Source of the DNA: Frankia sp. AiPa1
GTDB lineage: Bacteria; Actinomycetota; Actinomycetes; Frankiales; Frankiaceae
NCBI RefSeq assembly: GCF_023243075.1
Contig: NZ_JALKFZ020000002.1
Span: forward strand, 1-64,000
DNA length: 64,000 bases
Reading direction: 5' to 3'
Position 1 is the stretch's first letter; every line of letters starts with the position of its first letter. Below are positions 28,892 through 38,225 of this stretch, in pieces. Under the pieces are notes generated by a model. That model searched no databases. It was not told where the DNA came from and saw nothing but the letters and a program-made list of their open reading frames with translations. The position numbers and the translations under genes are program-made.

Positions 28892-29779
28892 ATGAGCATC
28901 GCCCTTGACCCGAGTGTCAAGCACGACCTGACCCTCCTGATCGACGTCACCGACGGGAACCCGAACGGCAACCCGGACGAGGGAAACCGCCCGCGGGTCG
29001 ACGACGAGACCGGCCACGGCCTCATCACCGACGTCGCCCTCAAGCGCAAAGTCCGTGACACCATCGGACTTGCCGCCCAGGCGCAGGGTCTGGACCTGGC
29101 CCGGTTCCAGATCTTCGTCGAGGCCGGGCACGCGCTGAACACCCGTCTGGAGGAGTCCTACGTCGTCAAGGGACTCGAACTCGGCAAGAAGATCGACGAG
29201 GCGAAGGCGGCGAAGGCCCGCGCCTGGCTCACCGACCGGTACGTCGACATCCGCCTGTTCGGGGCGGTGATGTCGACCGGTAAGACCCAGTCCCTCGGCC
29301 AGATCCGCGGGCCGCTGCAGGTTGGCATGGCCCGTTCCCTCGACCCGGTCCTGACCGTCGACCATGCCATCACCCGGGTCACCCAGACCACCCAGGCCGA
29401 CATCGACAAGGGAGAAAGCACCGAGATGGGCGGCAAGTGGACCGTCCCCTACGGCCTGTACCGGGCGGAGATCCACTACTCCGCCGTCCGCGGCCAGCAG
29501 ACCGGTGTCAGCGCCGAGGACCTCGACCTGTTCCTGACCACCCTGGTCAACATGTTCGACCACGACCGGTCGGCGACCCGCGGCGAGATGGCCACCCGCG
29601 GCCTGTACGTGTTCAGCCACCGAAACGCCTTCGGCGTCGCCCCCGCCCACACGCTGTCCGCCCGCATCACCGGCCAGAAGATCTCCACCGGCGAACCCCG
29701 CGGCTTCAACGACTACAAGATCGAGGTCGACGAGACGGGTCTGCCCGACGGCGTCACCCTCACCCGCATCCTGGGATGA
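28892..29779 (+). CDS. cas7c: Type I-C Cascade backbone Cas7c (Csd2)
   Basis: 295 aa from ATG 28892; AAGGAG lies eight bases upstream. LTLLIDVTDGNPNGNPDEGNRP is the hallmark Csd2 start (read here in parts: VTDGNPNGNPDEGNRP). TDVALKRKVRDTIGL, DIRLFGAVMSTGK and QIRGPLQVGMARSLDPV follow. Several copies coat the crRNA spacer in Cascade. A 111-base gap before it contains no gene. Its stop overlaps the cas4 start by ATGA. Confidence 0.96.
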   Translation: MSIALDPSVKHDLTLLIDVTDGNPNGNPDEGNRPRVDDETGHGLITDVALKRKVRDTIGLAAQAQGLDLARFQIFVEAGHALNTRLEESYVVKGLELGKKIDEAKAAKARAWLTDRYVDIRLFGAVMSTGKTQSLGQIRGPLQVGMARSLDPVLTVDHAITRVTQTTQADIDKGESTEMGGKWTVPYGLYRAEIHYSAVRGQQTGVSAEDLDLFLTTLVNMFDHDRSATRGEMATRGLYVFSHRNAFGVAPAHTLSARITGQKISTGEPRGFNDYKIEVDETGLPDGVTLTRILG

Positions 29780-30441
29780 ACCCGGCCACCTGGTGGCCCG
29801 ACGGGGACCGGCAGGCCGCGCGGCTTGCGATCTCCGCGTTGGAGCACCACGCCTACTGCCCCCGCCAGGCCGCCCTCATCCACCTCGACAACGTCTTCGC
29901 CGACAACGTCGAAACCATGCGCGGCAACGTCGCCCACGCCCAGGTCCACGAGCCCTCCCCCGCCCTGCCCATACCGCCCACCAGCGGGATGCGGCAGGTC
30001 ACCGGGCTACGAGTGTGGAGCGACCGGCTCGGCCTGTACGGAATCTGCGACGTCGTCGAGATCAACGCCACCACCGCGATCCCCGTCGAACACAAAGTCG
30101 GCCGCTACGTTCCCGGCGGACCCGCCGACCTGCAAGCCGGCGCCCAGGCCCTCTGCCTGCGCGACATGCTGCCCCTCGACGTCCCCTACGCCGAGGTGTT
30201 CTCCCACGCCGACCGGCGCCGCCACCGCGTCGAGCTCACCGACAGCCTCACCGCCCAGATCCTGCGCACCGCCGAGCAGATGCGCGACATCCTCACCGAC
30301 GCCGTCCTGCCAGGCGCCGTCGCCGATCGGCGGTGCCGGCGCTGCTCCCTCGAACCCGACTGCCTGCCCGGCCTCACCACCCGAGCGGCCGAGACCGACG
30401 ATCTGTTCACCCCACGACCCGCGGGACGCTGGCATGGCTGA
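29776..30441 (+). CDS. cas4: CRISPR adaptation nuclease Cas4
   Basis: 221 aa. The RecB-like nuclease fold shows GICDVVEI and PVEHKVG (metal-binding Asp and the E-X-K box). Four cysteines, one in HAYCPRQA and three in RRCRRCSLEPDC, are placed to hold a 4Fe-4S cluster. With Cas1-Cas2 it trims pre-spacers and helps choose those with a correct PAM. It is coupled to cas7c upstream (ATGA) and overlaps cas1 downstream by eight bases. Confidence 0.95.
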   Translation: MNPATWWPDGDRQAARLAISALEHHAYCPRQAALIHLDNVFADNVETMRGNVAHAQVHEPSPALPIPPTSGMRQVTGLRVWSDRLGLYGICDVVEINATTAIPVEHKVGRYVPGGPADLQAGAQALCLRDMLPLDVPYAEVFSHADRRRHRVELTDSLTAQILRTAEQMRDILTDAVLPGAVADRRCRRCSLEPDCLPGLTTRAAETDDLFTPRPAGRWHG

Positions 30442-31468
30442 ACTCCTCAACACCCTGTACGCCACCACGCCTGGCACCAGCCTCCACCTCGACGGCGACG
30501 CCGTGCGCATCTGGCACCCCGACGACGAGAAAGGCCGCCGGCGCCTCCCCCTCATCCGCATCGATCACATCGTCGCCTTCGGCGGTGTGACCGTGACCGA
30601 CGATCTTCTGCAACGTTGCGCCACCGACCGGCGCTCCGTCACCTGGCTCACCGGCAACGGACGGTTCCGCGCCCGCGTCGAAGGCCCCACCGGCGGCAAC
30701 CCGCACCTACGCATCGCCCAGCACGACCATCACCGCGACCCGGCCCAGCGACTCGCCCTCGCCAAAGCCTTCGTCGCCGGCAAACTCCACAACAGCCGCC
30801 AGGTCCTCCTACGCGCCGCCCGAGACGCCACCAGCACCCGCCAAACCGCCCTACGCGACACCGCCACCCACCTCGCCGACGCCCTCCCCACCCTGCGCGA
30901 CACCACCAGCATCACCGAAACCATGGGCGTCGAAGGACAGGCCGCCCGCCGCTACATCGCCACCTGGCCGCACCTGCTCACCAGCCACGCCACCATCAGC
31001 GCCCCACCCGGCCGCGCCAGCCGACCCGCCACCGACCCCCTCAACGCCGCCCTCTCCTTCGGATACGGAATCCTGCGCGTCGCCGTCCACGGCGCCCTCG
31101 ACCAGGTCGGCCTCGACCCCCACATCGGCTACCTCCACGGCATCCGCCCCGGAAAACCCGCCCTCGCCCTCGACCTCATGGAAGAGTTCCGCGCTCTCCT
31201 CGTCGACCGGCTCGTCTTCACCGCCTTCAACCAACGCCAACTCACCGACACCGACTTCGAAAACCGCCCCGGCGGATCCTGCGAACTCACCGAGAAAGGC
31301 CGGAAAAACTACCTCGCGCTCTGGAGCACCGCCCGCGCACGCCCCTGGCCCCACACCCTCCTCGCCCACGACACCCCCGCCGCCACCCTCCCCCTGCTCC
31401 AGGCACGCATCCTCGCCCGCCACCTCCGCGGCGACATCCCCCAGTACATCCCCTGGAGCCCCACCTGA
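30434..31468 (+). CDS. cas1: CRISPR integrase Cas1
   Basis: 344 aa. ETMGVEGQAARRYIATWP carries the catalytic Glu and LHGIRPGKPALALDLMEEFR the catalytic His and Asp, with FNQRQLTDTDFENR and ELTEKGRKNYLALW after. It is a metal-dependent integrase that inserts spacers at the leader end of both arrays with Cas2. It begins inside the end of cas4 and its TGA shares a base with the cas2 ATG. Confidence 0.97.
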   Translation: MAELLNTLYATTPGTSLHLDGDAVRIWHPDDEKGRRRLPLIRIDHIVAFGGVTVTDDLLQRCATDRRSVTWLTGNGRFRARVEGPTGGNPHLRIAQHDHHRDPAQRLALAKAFVAGKLHNSRQVLLRAARDATSTRQTALRDTATHLADALPTLRDTTSITETMGVEGQAARRYIATWPHLLTSHATISAPPGRASRPATDPLNAALSFGYGILRVAVHGALDQVGLDPHIGYLHGIRPGKPALALDLMEEFRALLVDRLVFTAFNQRQLTDTDFENRPGGSCELTEKGRKNYLALWSTARARPWPHTLLAHDTPAATLPLLQARILARHLRGDIPQYIPWSPT

Positions 31469-31758
31469 TGGACCTCCTCCTCACCTACGACGTCGACACC
31501 ACCACCCCCGACGGCAACCGCCGCCTACGCAAAGTCGCAAAAATCTGCGAAGGCCACGGCATCCGCGTCCAAAAATCCGTCTTCGAAATCGTCTGCACCG
31601 AACCCCAACGCATCCAGCTCGAACACACAATCCGCCAGGTCATCGACGACACCCTCGACAGCATCCGCATCTACCAACTCCCCCACCACACCCTCGACAC
31701 CGTCCACCACCTCGGCACCGGCCCCCACCCCACCCACCGCGCCGACCACATCATCTGA
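31468..31758 (+). CDS. cas2: CRISPR adaptation protein Cas2
   Basis: 96 aa. LLTYDVDTTTPDGNRRLRKV is the ferredoxin-like first strand and its conserved Asp; GIRVQKSVFEI and IRIYQLP follow. It forms the dimer that bridges two Cas1 dimers. It is the last gene of the run and ends only six bases before the conserved block of the array 2 leader. Confidence 0.97.
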   Translation: MDLLLTYDVDTTTPDGNRRLRKVAKICEGHGIRVQKSVFEIVCTEPQRIQLEHTIRQVIDDTLDSIRIYQLPHHTLDTVHHLGTGPHPTHRADHII

Positions 31759-31891
31759 CCACCTCGGAACCCCAAGCACCCGCCCACCCACCGCCACCCC
31801 CCGAACCCAGAAAACACCCAAAACGGACCGAAAAGCTGCCAGATTGGTGACACCCCCATCGGCTGACAGACGAAACCCCTGCCCAGGCAGG
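31759..31891 (+). promoter_or_regulatory. Leader of CRISPR array 2
   Basis: 133 bases between cas2 and the first repeat, with A-rich patches (agaaaacacccaaaacgg). It carries TCGGAACCCCAAGCAC at 31764-31779, CCGAACCCAGAA at 31801-31812 and CGGAC at 31824-31828, matching the array 1 leader at identical distances from the repeat. GCCAGATTGG at 31837-31846 also occurs upstream of cas3 (23330-23339). It is the likely promoter and spacer-integration site. Confidence 0.82.
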
Positions 31892-33545
31892 GCAGCGCCG
31901 GGCGCCCACGCTCGGCGAGGGTCACAACGAGATCGATCGCCACGCTCCACCCCGGGAGACGGGCAGCGCCGGGCGCCCACGCTCGGCGAGGGTCACAACA
32001 CCATCACGAGGACCGGCGCCACCACCTTTACGCTCGCAGCGCCGGGCGCCCACGCTCGGCGAGGGTCACAACATCCCCGAAGACGACGACGAGAACTTGG
32101 CGCACAGGCAGCGCCGGGCGCCCACGCTCGGCGAGGGTCACAACGGTTCGAACTGGCCCCGTCATACGCCGACCTTGAGGGCAGCGCCGGGCGCCCACGC
32201 TCGGCGAGGGTCACAACACGGCGGTGAGGTAACCATCGGGGGCGAAGTGCGCGAGGCAGCGCCGGGCGCCCACGCTCGGCGAGGGTCACAACCATGTATT
32301 CGGCAGACGCCACGGACCCTCCTCCTCTAGCAGCGCCGGGCGCCCACGCTCGGCGAGGGTCACAACATTCGCACGCTGCGGGCGTGCGGATTCGTTCGAC
32401 CAGCAGCGCCGGGCGCCCACGCTCGGCGAGGGTCACAACACCCAGGAGCAGGTGCGCGCCGTTCTCGCCGAGAGCATGCAGCGCCGGGCGCCCACGCTCG
32501 GCGAGGGTCACAACCGCGTATGCCCGCCGCCCCAGATCGGTGCCTCGGGTGCAGCGCCGGGCGCCCACGCTCGGCGAGGGTCACAACGCCTACGCCCGTG
32601 ATGGCGCGTCCTCTTGGTGCGAGCAGCGCCGGGCGCCCACGCTCGGCGAGGGTCACAACGGCGCTACCCGGGGCAGTCCTCTCGGCAGAGTGTGTAGCAG
32701 CGCCGGGCGCCCACGCTCGGCGAGGGTCACAACCTGCGTCGGTGGCAGACGCTGCGCCCGATGACCGGGCAGCGCCGGGCGCCCACGCTCGGCGAGGGTC
32801 ACAACGGCCACGACGACGACCCCGACGGCACCCGCAGCCGCGCCAGCAGCGCCGGGCGCCCACGCTCGGCGAGGGTCACAACTCCGTCGCCTGCCACGTC
32901 TCCGACCGGACCCCCACCCAGCAGCGCCGGGCGCCCACGCTCGGCGAGGGTCACAACATCCACTACCAATGCGGGTGGCAATTCACGAAACAATGCAGCG
33001 CCGGGCGCCCACGCTCGGCGAGGGTCACAACCAACCGGCGTCTGTACGTGGTAGATAGGGCATCCCAGCAGCGCCGGGCGCCCACGCTCGGCGAGGGTCA
33101 CAACGACTTCGTTCCCTCACATCTCGTCGTTGTCGCGAGGCAGCGCCGGGCGCCCACGCTCGGCGAGGGTCACAACCAGTCGGGAGAAGCGCAGCACCAC
33201 CCCTGTTACAGCGGCAGCGCCGGGCGCCCACGCTCGGCGAGGGTCACAACGCGCGGTTCGCGACCGACGTGGATGGCATCGCTGATGCAGCGCCGGGCGC
33301 CCACGCTCGGCGAGGGTCACAACCTCCCGGTCGTACACCGTCTGGATGCGCTCCATCACGCAGCGCCGGGCGCCCACGCTCGGCGAGGGTCACAACCCAC
33401 TGGCCGATCACGGGGGCGCCGTTCGGGTCGTGGAGCAGCGCCGGGCGCCCACGCTCGGCGAGGGTCACAACGGTGGCGATGCGGTGTAGAAGGACGGTGA
33501 GCGGCCCGTCCAGCGCAGCGCACCCACTCTCGGCGAGGGTCACAG
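31892..33545 (+). CRISPR. Type I-C CRISPR array 2, 22 repeats plus a terminal remnant
   Basis: The 37-nt repeat begins GCAGCGCCGGGCGCCC and ends GAGGGTCACAAC. Intact copies start at 31892, 31963, 32036, 32108 and so on to 33435, with 34-38 nt spacers. A shortened, changed repeat at 33515-33545 marks the leader-distal end after a 43-nt last spacer. The repeat differs from that of array 1 (opposite strand) at four positions. It folds into a 9-bp stem, CGCCGGGCG with CGCTCGGCG, with loop CCCA; the 11 nt after the stem match the crRNA handle made by Cas5c. The newest spacer is 31929-31962. Confidence 0.98.
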
Positions 33546-33645
33546 GCGCCCGGCGACGCCGGTCTCCCGATGTGCATAAGTTCGATGGTGGAAGGCCCCA
33601 CGGCGGGCCGCGCCTTCCGCACACGGTTTCCTGAGGAGTGAAGAC

Positions 33646-35277
33646 GTGCGGCCTCTTCCCCAGCTGACACCCGCGAACACATGGTTCTGGACCTCGGGAT
33701 CCGACGGCCGGCTGCGCATCCAGGGCTGTGACGACTGCGGCACGCTCGTCCACCCACCCGTGCCCATCTGCCCGCACTGCCGCGGCCGGAGATCCACGCC
33801 AATCGAGGTGTCCGGACGTGGCACTGTCGTCGGTTACACGGTGAACGCGCACCAGTGGCTTCCCGGCTTCGAGCCGCCCTACGTGGTCGCGGTCGTCGCG
33901 CTGGCGGAGCAGCCTGACGTGCGGCTCACGACGAACATCGTCGGCTGCTCGCCCCAGGACGTGCGGATCGGCCAGGAGGTCGCCGTCCGGTTCGAGCAGC
34001 ATGAGGACGTATGGCTGCCACTGTTCGAGCCGACCGGCGCCATCGACTCGACCGACCGCGTCCCCGCGCCGCGCCGGCCGGTCCCACGGCCGCCGGCGAG
34101 CGCGGACCGGTTCGAGCACCGCGTGGTCCTGTCCGGAATCGGGCGCTCCGCGCTGGGCCGGCGGCTGATGGTCGACCCGCTGTCGCTGACCGTCGATGCC
34201 TGTCTGGAGGCCGTCGCGGACGCCGGCCTCGCCCTCGCCGACATCGACGGGCTTTCGACCTACCCGGGCGGAGATGGCACCGCCGGTGGCATGTCCGAGG
34301 GCGGGGTGAGCGCCCTCGAGGAGGCGCTGCGCCTCCAACCGACCTGGATCAACGGCGGGGGTGACCTGCCGGGCCCGGGTGGTGCCGTGGTCGCCGCGAT
34401 GCTGGCGGTGGCGAACGGGCTGTGCCGGCACGTGCTGTGCTTTCGCACCGTCTGGGCGTCGACGCACGCCGCGCTCCGGCTCGGTGGCGGCATGGGCTCA
34501 CGGGTGGGCGGGATGTTCGAATACCGCGCGCCGTTCGGGGCGATGTCGGCGGCGAACTGGATCGGCGTGAACGCGAACCAGTACCTGCACCGCTACGGCG
34601 CGACCCGGGAGATGCTGGGCGCCATCGCGCTCAACGGGCGGGCGAACGCCGCCCGCAACCCCGCGGCGATCTACCGCGAGCCGCTGACCATGGACGAGTA
34701 TCTCTCCGCCCGGCCGATCAGCTCGCCGTTCGGGCTCTACGACTGCGACGTCCCCTGCGACGGGTCGATCGCGGTGATCGTCTCGGCCGCCGAGACCGCG
34801 GCCGACCGGCCCCGGCCAGCCATCCGCGTCGAGGCCGTGGGCACCCAGATCCTGGAGCGGGTCTCCTGGGACCAGGGCACGATCACCCACGAGCCGCAGG
34901 TTCTCGGCCAGGCCGCGCACCTGTGGACCCGCACCGACCTGCGCCCCGCGGACGTCGACGTCGCCCTGCTCTACGACGGCTTCACCTTCAACGCCATCTC
35001 CTGGCTCGAAGCGCTCGGCTTCTGCGGACTGGGCGAGGCCCAGGACTGGCTCGAGGGCGGCCGGCGGATCGCCCTGGACGGCGAGCTACCGGTCAACCCG
35101 CACGGCGGCCAGCTCTCCGAGGGCCGCACACACGGGTTCGGCTTCGTCTACGAGGCGGTCGCCCAGCTTCGCCACGAGGCCGACGCCCGCCAGGTCACCG
35201 ACGCCCGGACCGCCGTCGTGACGACGGGCGGCGGCACGCCCTCCGGCGTTCTGCTGCTGCAACGCGCTGGTGGCTGA
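33646..35277 (+). CDS. DUF35 OB-fold/zinc-ribbon protein fused to a thiolase-like (Ltp2-type) domain
   Basis: 543 aa from GTG 33646, seven bases after GAGGAG. Residues 10-130 are a DUF35 domain: a zinc ribbon with Cys28, 31, 42, 45 followed by an OB fold (GRGTVVGYTVNAHQ). From about 165 a thiolase/SCP-x-like fold follows (VLSGIGRSALGRRL, YDGFTFNAISWLEALGFCG, NPHGGQLSEGRTHGFGF). The halves are normally separate partners, as in the ChsH2-type DUF35 and Ltp2 retro-aldolase of steroid side-chain breakdown. Here they are one chain. The substrate is unknown; an acyl-CoA is likely. Confidence 0.85.
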   Translation: MRPLPQLTPANTWFWTSGSDGRLRIQGCDDCGTLVHPPVPICPHCRGRRSTPIEVSGRGTVVGYTVNAHQWLPGFEPPYVVAVVALAEQPDVRLTTNIVGCSPQDVRIGQEVAVRFEQHEDVWLPLFEPTGAIDSTDRVPAPRRPVPRPPASADRFEHRVVLSGIGRSALGRRLMVDPLSLTVDACLEAVADAGLALADIDGLSTYPGGDGTAGGMSEGGVSALEEALRLQPTWINGGGDLPGPGGAVVAAMLAVANGLCRHVLCFRTVWASTHAALRLGGGMGSRVGGMFEYRAPFGAMSAANWIGVNANQYLHRYGATREMLGAIALNGRANAARNPAAIYREPLTMDEYLSARPISSPFGLYDCDVPCDGSIAVIVSAAETAADRPRPAIRVEAVGTQILERVSWDQGTITHEPQVLGQAAHLWTRTDLRPADVDVALLYDGFTFNAISWLEALGFCGLGEAQDWLEGGRRIALDGELPVNPHGGQLSEGRTHGFGFVYEAVAQLRHEADARQVTDARTAVVTTGGGTPSGVLLLQRAGG

Positions 35278-35610
35278 GCTGATCCTCATACCGGCGCCCG
35301 CTCCCAGGCGCACAGCCACACCACGTCCCCGGTGGACCCGGCGAGACGCGTTGCACCGATACCCGCACCGCCGCCAGGATGCCTAACATCTAGATATTTT
35401 CCCTTCAGACTGGAGCCAGTCGGCCAAGGCGAGCCACAGAGGCTGCAGAGCGCGTTGGTTCTCGGCATCCGCGTCAGCCGCCCGGGTGAGGCGCGACGGA
35501 TCGCGGCCGAGGCGGCCGAGGCGGCCGAGGCGCTCGGCGGGCTCGCCGGCGTCGCCGTGACCACCGGAACCTCCACCCGCCATCCGTCCGCAGCCACAAG
35601 AGGACCCGTG
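35278..35610. other. Intergenic region with AT-rich patch
   Basis: About 330 bases. A patch ctaacatctagatattttccc at 35382-35402 is unusually AT-rich for this genome and is a likely promoter zone for the gene at 35611. A ggccgaggc repeat follows at 35509-35532. No gene is seen. Confidence 0.45.
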
Positions 35611-36087
35611 ATGCCAGATCCGAAGGCAGCGTCACATCCGCACATCTCGCCGGATCCCAGGGAGACGGTGATCGCATTCCTGGCGGCACTGGAGCGCCTC
35701 GACCTGGACGCGGCGCTGCGGCTCACCTCCGACGACGTCGTCTACCAGAACGTCCCGCTGCCGCCCGCCCGTGGCCGCGCCGCGGTGGACCGGCAGCTGC
35801 GCGGGCTGTTCCGGCGCTGCACCGGGTTCGAGGCCCGCACCCATCACCTGGCCGCGGACGGGCCGGTCGTCCTCACCGAACGCACCGACGTCCTGCGGAT
35901 CGGCTCATGGCAGGCCGAGTTCTGGGTGTGCGGCACCTTCGAGGTCCACGACGGCCGTGTGACGCTCTGGCGCGACTACTTCGACTGGACCACGTTCCTG
36001 GCCAGCTGCCTGCGCGGCACCGGACGGGTGCTGGTGGCCAGGGCGCGCGGAACCGTCTCCCGCGCCCGAGCGACGACGACCGACTGA
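35611..36087 (+). CDS. Limonene-1,2-epoxide hydrolase-like protein (SnoaL-type fold)
   Basis: 158 aa from ATG 35611 with AGAGGA upstream. VIAFLAALERLDLDAALRLTSDDVVYQNVP and ARGRAAVDRQLRGLF are typical of the cone-shaped NTF2-like fold. The family triad appears as ERTDVLRIG (Arg and Asp two apart) and WRDYFD (second Asp), so epoxide hydrolysis is plausible. It follows the thiolase fusion on the same strand and may belong with a lipid or terpenoid breakdown route. Confidence 0.82.
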   Translation: MPDPKAASHPHISPDPRETVIAFLAALERLDLDAALRLTSDDVVYQNVPLPPARGRAAVDRQLRGLFRRCTGFEARTHHLAADGPVVLTERTDVLRIGSWQAEFWVCGTFEVHDGRVTLWRDYFDWTTFLASCLRGTGRVLVARARGTVSRARATTTD

Positions 36088-36149
36088 CCCGCGGCACCCG
36101 TTGCCCAGCCACCAGTACGCATGCCTGTCCTGGCCCGCGATGACCACCC

Positions 36150-36587
36150 TCAGGTGACTGCGTCCGCGCCGTCTCCGGCGGCACCGCCGACGAGCGCCGC
36201 CGAGCGCTCCTGGTCAAGCCGCAGTTCGAGGTAGGCGACCAGGACGTCGACGAGCACGGCTCGCTCCTGGCCGAACTCCACTGGCTCGCGGGCGACCATC
36301 TGACTGAGGACCATGCCCCGCAGGGCGGCCCAGAGCACGTCGCCGAGACGGTCGTCGGGCTGGCCGGTCAGCCGGGCACCGAGCTGGTGGAGCTGGCGGG
36401 CGATGTTGTTCAGGTGGGCATCCTGGGCGGCGGAGCGCCCGGTCCGGGTGGCAAGGGAGATCTCCAGGCTGGCCATGGACGTCGGCGCCGAGAACGCCGC
36501 CCAGGCGGCCTCGACCAGGGCGACGACCCGCTCGCGGGTGCTGCCGGCAACGGGCAGCCGGACCGACTCGACTGCGCTCCGAACCAT
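36150..36587 (-). pseudogene. TetR-type regulator lacking its DNA-binding domain
   Basis: The 145-residue frame looks like the ligand-binding half of a TetR regulator (RERVVALVEAAWAAFSAPTSMASLEISLATRTG, then helices to LVAYLELRLDQERS). The usual N-terminal helix-turn-helix of about 50 residues is absent, and no other frame upstream supplies one. Upstream DNA is AT-richer and unrelated, so a 5' deletion or insertion is likely. It converges on the epoxide-hydrolase-like gene. A genuine stand-alone ligand-binding protein is the alternative. Confidence 0.55.
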
Positions 36588-37029
36588 TTCGGAAAGTCCC
36601 GAATCTCACCAAGGAGAATGGCGTCCATCCAGCTCAGAGGGTCGAACTCCCCTTCAGCAGGTAGTAGGACCGCGCCCGGACGGCTACCGCAGCCAAGCGT
36701 CGCCGTCGCCTTCCCGAAAGGGCGCGATGCCAATCACGACCCGATCTCCGCCCGCCGAAGCACGACGGAAACCGCCACTCCTCTGCCCGTTCATTACATA
36801 GAAACAAATCAGTCAGCGAAACGAGTCACGCGTCACTCCGACCAAGCCAGGAGACCACAGGCGGCTACGCGTAATTGTCGTGGACGGCACCCGGGCCCAG
36901 CTAACGTTCAACACAGTACGTGGTCAGGCATCGTACGGGGGCGCACATGGAAGTTGTTCCGGTCTGGGTCCGTCCGCAGACGGACGGCTTTCCCGCCAAG
37001 CGGGCAAACTACCAGGGCACAGGTAAACC
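36588..37029. other. Intergenic region, AT-rich
   Basis: About 440 bases, with cattacatagaaacaaatc at 36793-36812, well below the local GC. No full gene is visible. It probably carries the promoter of the gene at 37030 and the junction of the truncated regulator. Confidence 0.5.
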
Positions 37030-38049
37030 ATGGGTGAGATCAGTCGACGGCGGTTCTTCCGTCTGTCCGCGGGCGCGGCCGCAGCGGTGCCCGCGAGCCT
37101 CCTCGCTGTTCGGGGTATCCGCGTGATCCCATCACACGATGTGCTCACTCACGTCGAGAACCGAATCGGCCAAATCACGGCTGGTTACGAAAGGGCTCCC
37201 ATCGGTGCAACAGCGGTCTATCTGCGGCGCCATCTTCCGGCCATACGGACGGCGCTCGTCGAGGGCGGGCATCCCAGCGCCGTCGACGAGCGCCTGCAGT
37301 GGGCCGCCGGCCGTCTGACCGCGCTATGGGCCACCGCGCGACACGACCTCGGTGACACCCACTACGCCGGGATCGCGTTCACGGAGGCGTTCGAGCACGC
37401 GGAACTCGCGCGGGACCGCTCGCTGCAGGCCTGGGTGCGGCTGTGGCAGTCGTCGCTGGCCCGCAAGGCCGGACGGCTCGACGAGGCGCTGCAGCTCGCG
37501 CGGGACGCATCGGCCCACGTCGGACGTCAATCGGCGGTCGCGGGCCGGGCGGCCGCAATCGAGGCCCGAGTACTGGGTGCGAGGGGAGACCGGGCCGGAG
37601 TCCATCTGGCGATCAACCGGGCATGGCGCATCGAGGGCGCACTGAGCGATGAGCAGAAGGGCGAACCCGGCTTCTCCATCGACACGCTGAATCCGCTCAC
37701 CCTCGCCGAACTGTCCGCCGCCGCCTATGTGGAGCTCGGTCAGCCCGACGCCGCCCGCATCTACACCGATGCCGCGCTGGCCCGTCTCGACCGGGCCGGC
37801 GCCACCGGCCTGCGCTCGATGGCCCGGATCGCCGCCGCCACCGCCGAACTGCACCAAGGCGACGCCGACCGGGCCGAGGCCCTGGTCATCGAGGCGCTCG
37901 ACATCTCCGCCCACCGCCCCAACGCGGTTATGACCCGTCGCGCCCGCCGCTTCCTGGCCGACGCCCGGCGGCGTGTCGGCCACCACCGTGGCCTGGCTGA
38001 CATCGCCACCCGTCTCGACACCTGGGACCTGCCTGCTGTCACTGCCTGA
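37030..38049 (+). CDS. Tat-signal TPR-like helical repeat protein
   Basis: 339 aa. It begins MGEISRRRFFRLSAGAAAAVPASLL, a twin-arginine-like motif SRRRFF followed by a hydrophobic stretch. The rest is helical repeats with TPR-like spacing (AWVRLWQSSLARKAGRLDEALQLA, ELGQPDAARIYTDAALARLDRAG, ELHQGDADRAEALVIEALDI). This domain is like the C-terminal half of actinobacterial XRE regulators, which also carry an RRRF element, but here no helix-turn-helix precedes it. It may be an exported protein or a regulator piece; export is not certain. Confidence 0.7.
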   Translation: MGEISRRRFFRLSAGAAAAVPASLLAVRGIRVIPSHDVLTHVENRIGQITAGYERAPIGATAVYLRRHLPAIRTALVEGGHPSAVDERLQWAAGRLTALWATARHDLGDTHYAGIAFTEAFEHAELARDRSLQAWVRLWQSSLARKAGRLDEALQLARDASAHVGRQSAVAGRAAAIEARVLGARGDRAGVHLAINRAWRIEGALSDEQKGEPGFSIDTLNPLTLAELSAAAYVELGQPDAARIYTDAALARLDRAGATGLRSMARIAAATAELHQGDADRAEALVIEALDISAHRPNAVMTRRARRFLADARRRVGHHRGLADIATRLDTWDLPAVTA

Positions 38050-38225
38050 CCCGTCCGCAATGCCACACCGTCGCTGGCCGGCCAGGTCGGTGCCCCTGGG
38101 CCAATCGCCTTCTCCGGACCCGGGCCCATCGGCACCGACCCGCCCGGCGATGCCAGCCACGGCACCGCGCACCTGTACTCCGTTCTCCCCGCGCCAGGGT
38201 GACGTCTTTGCTACGTTATGCATCA

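Noticed and set aside
31993-33500. Long frames through array 2 reading RRAPTLGEGHN or VTLAERGRPAL repeats
   Set aside because: Same cause: the 37-nt repeat read in different frames.
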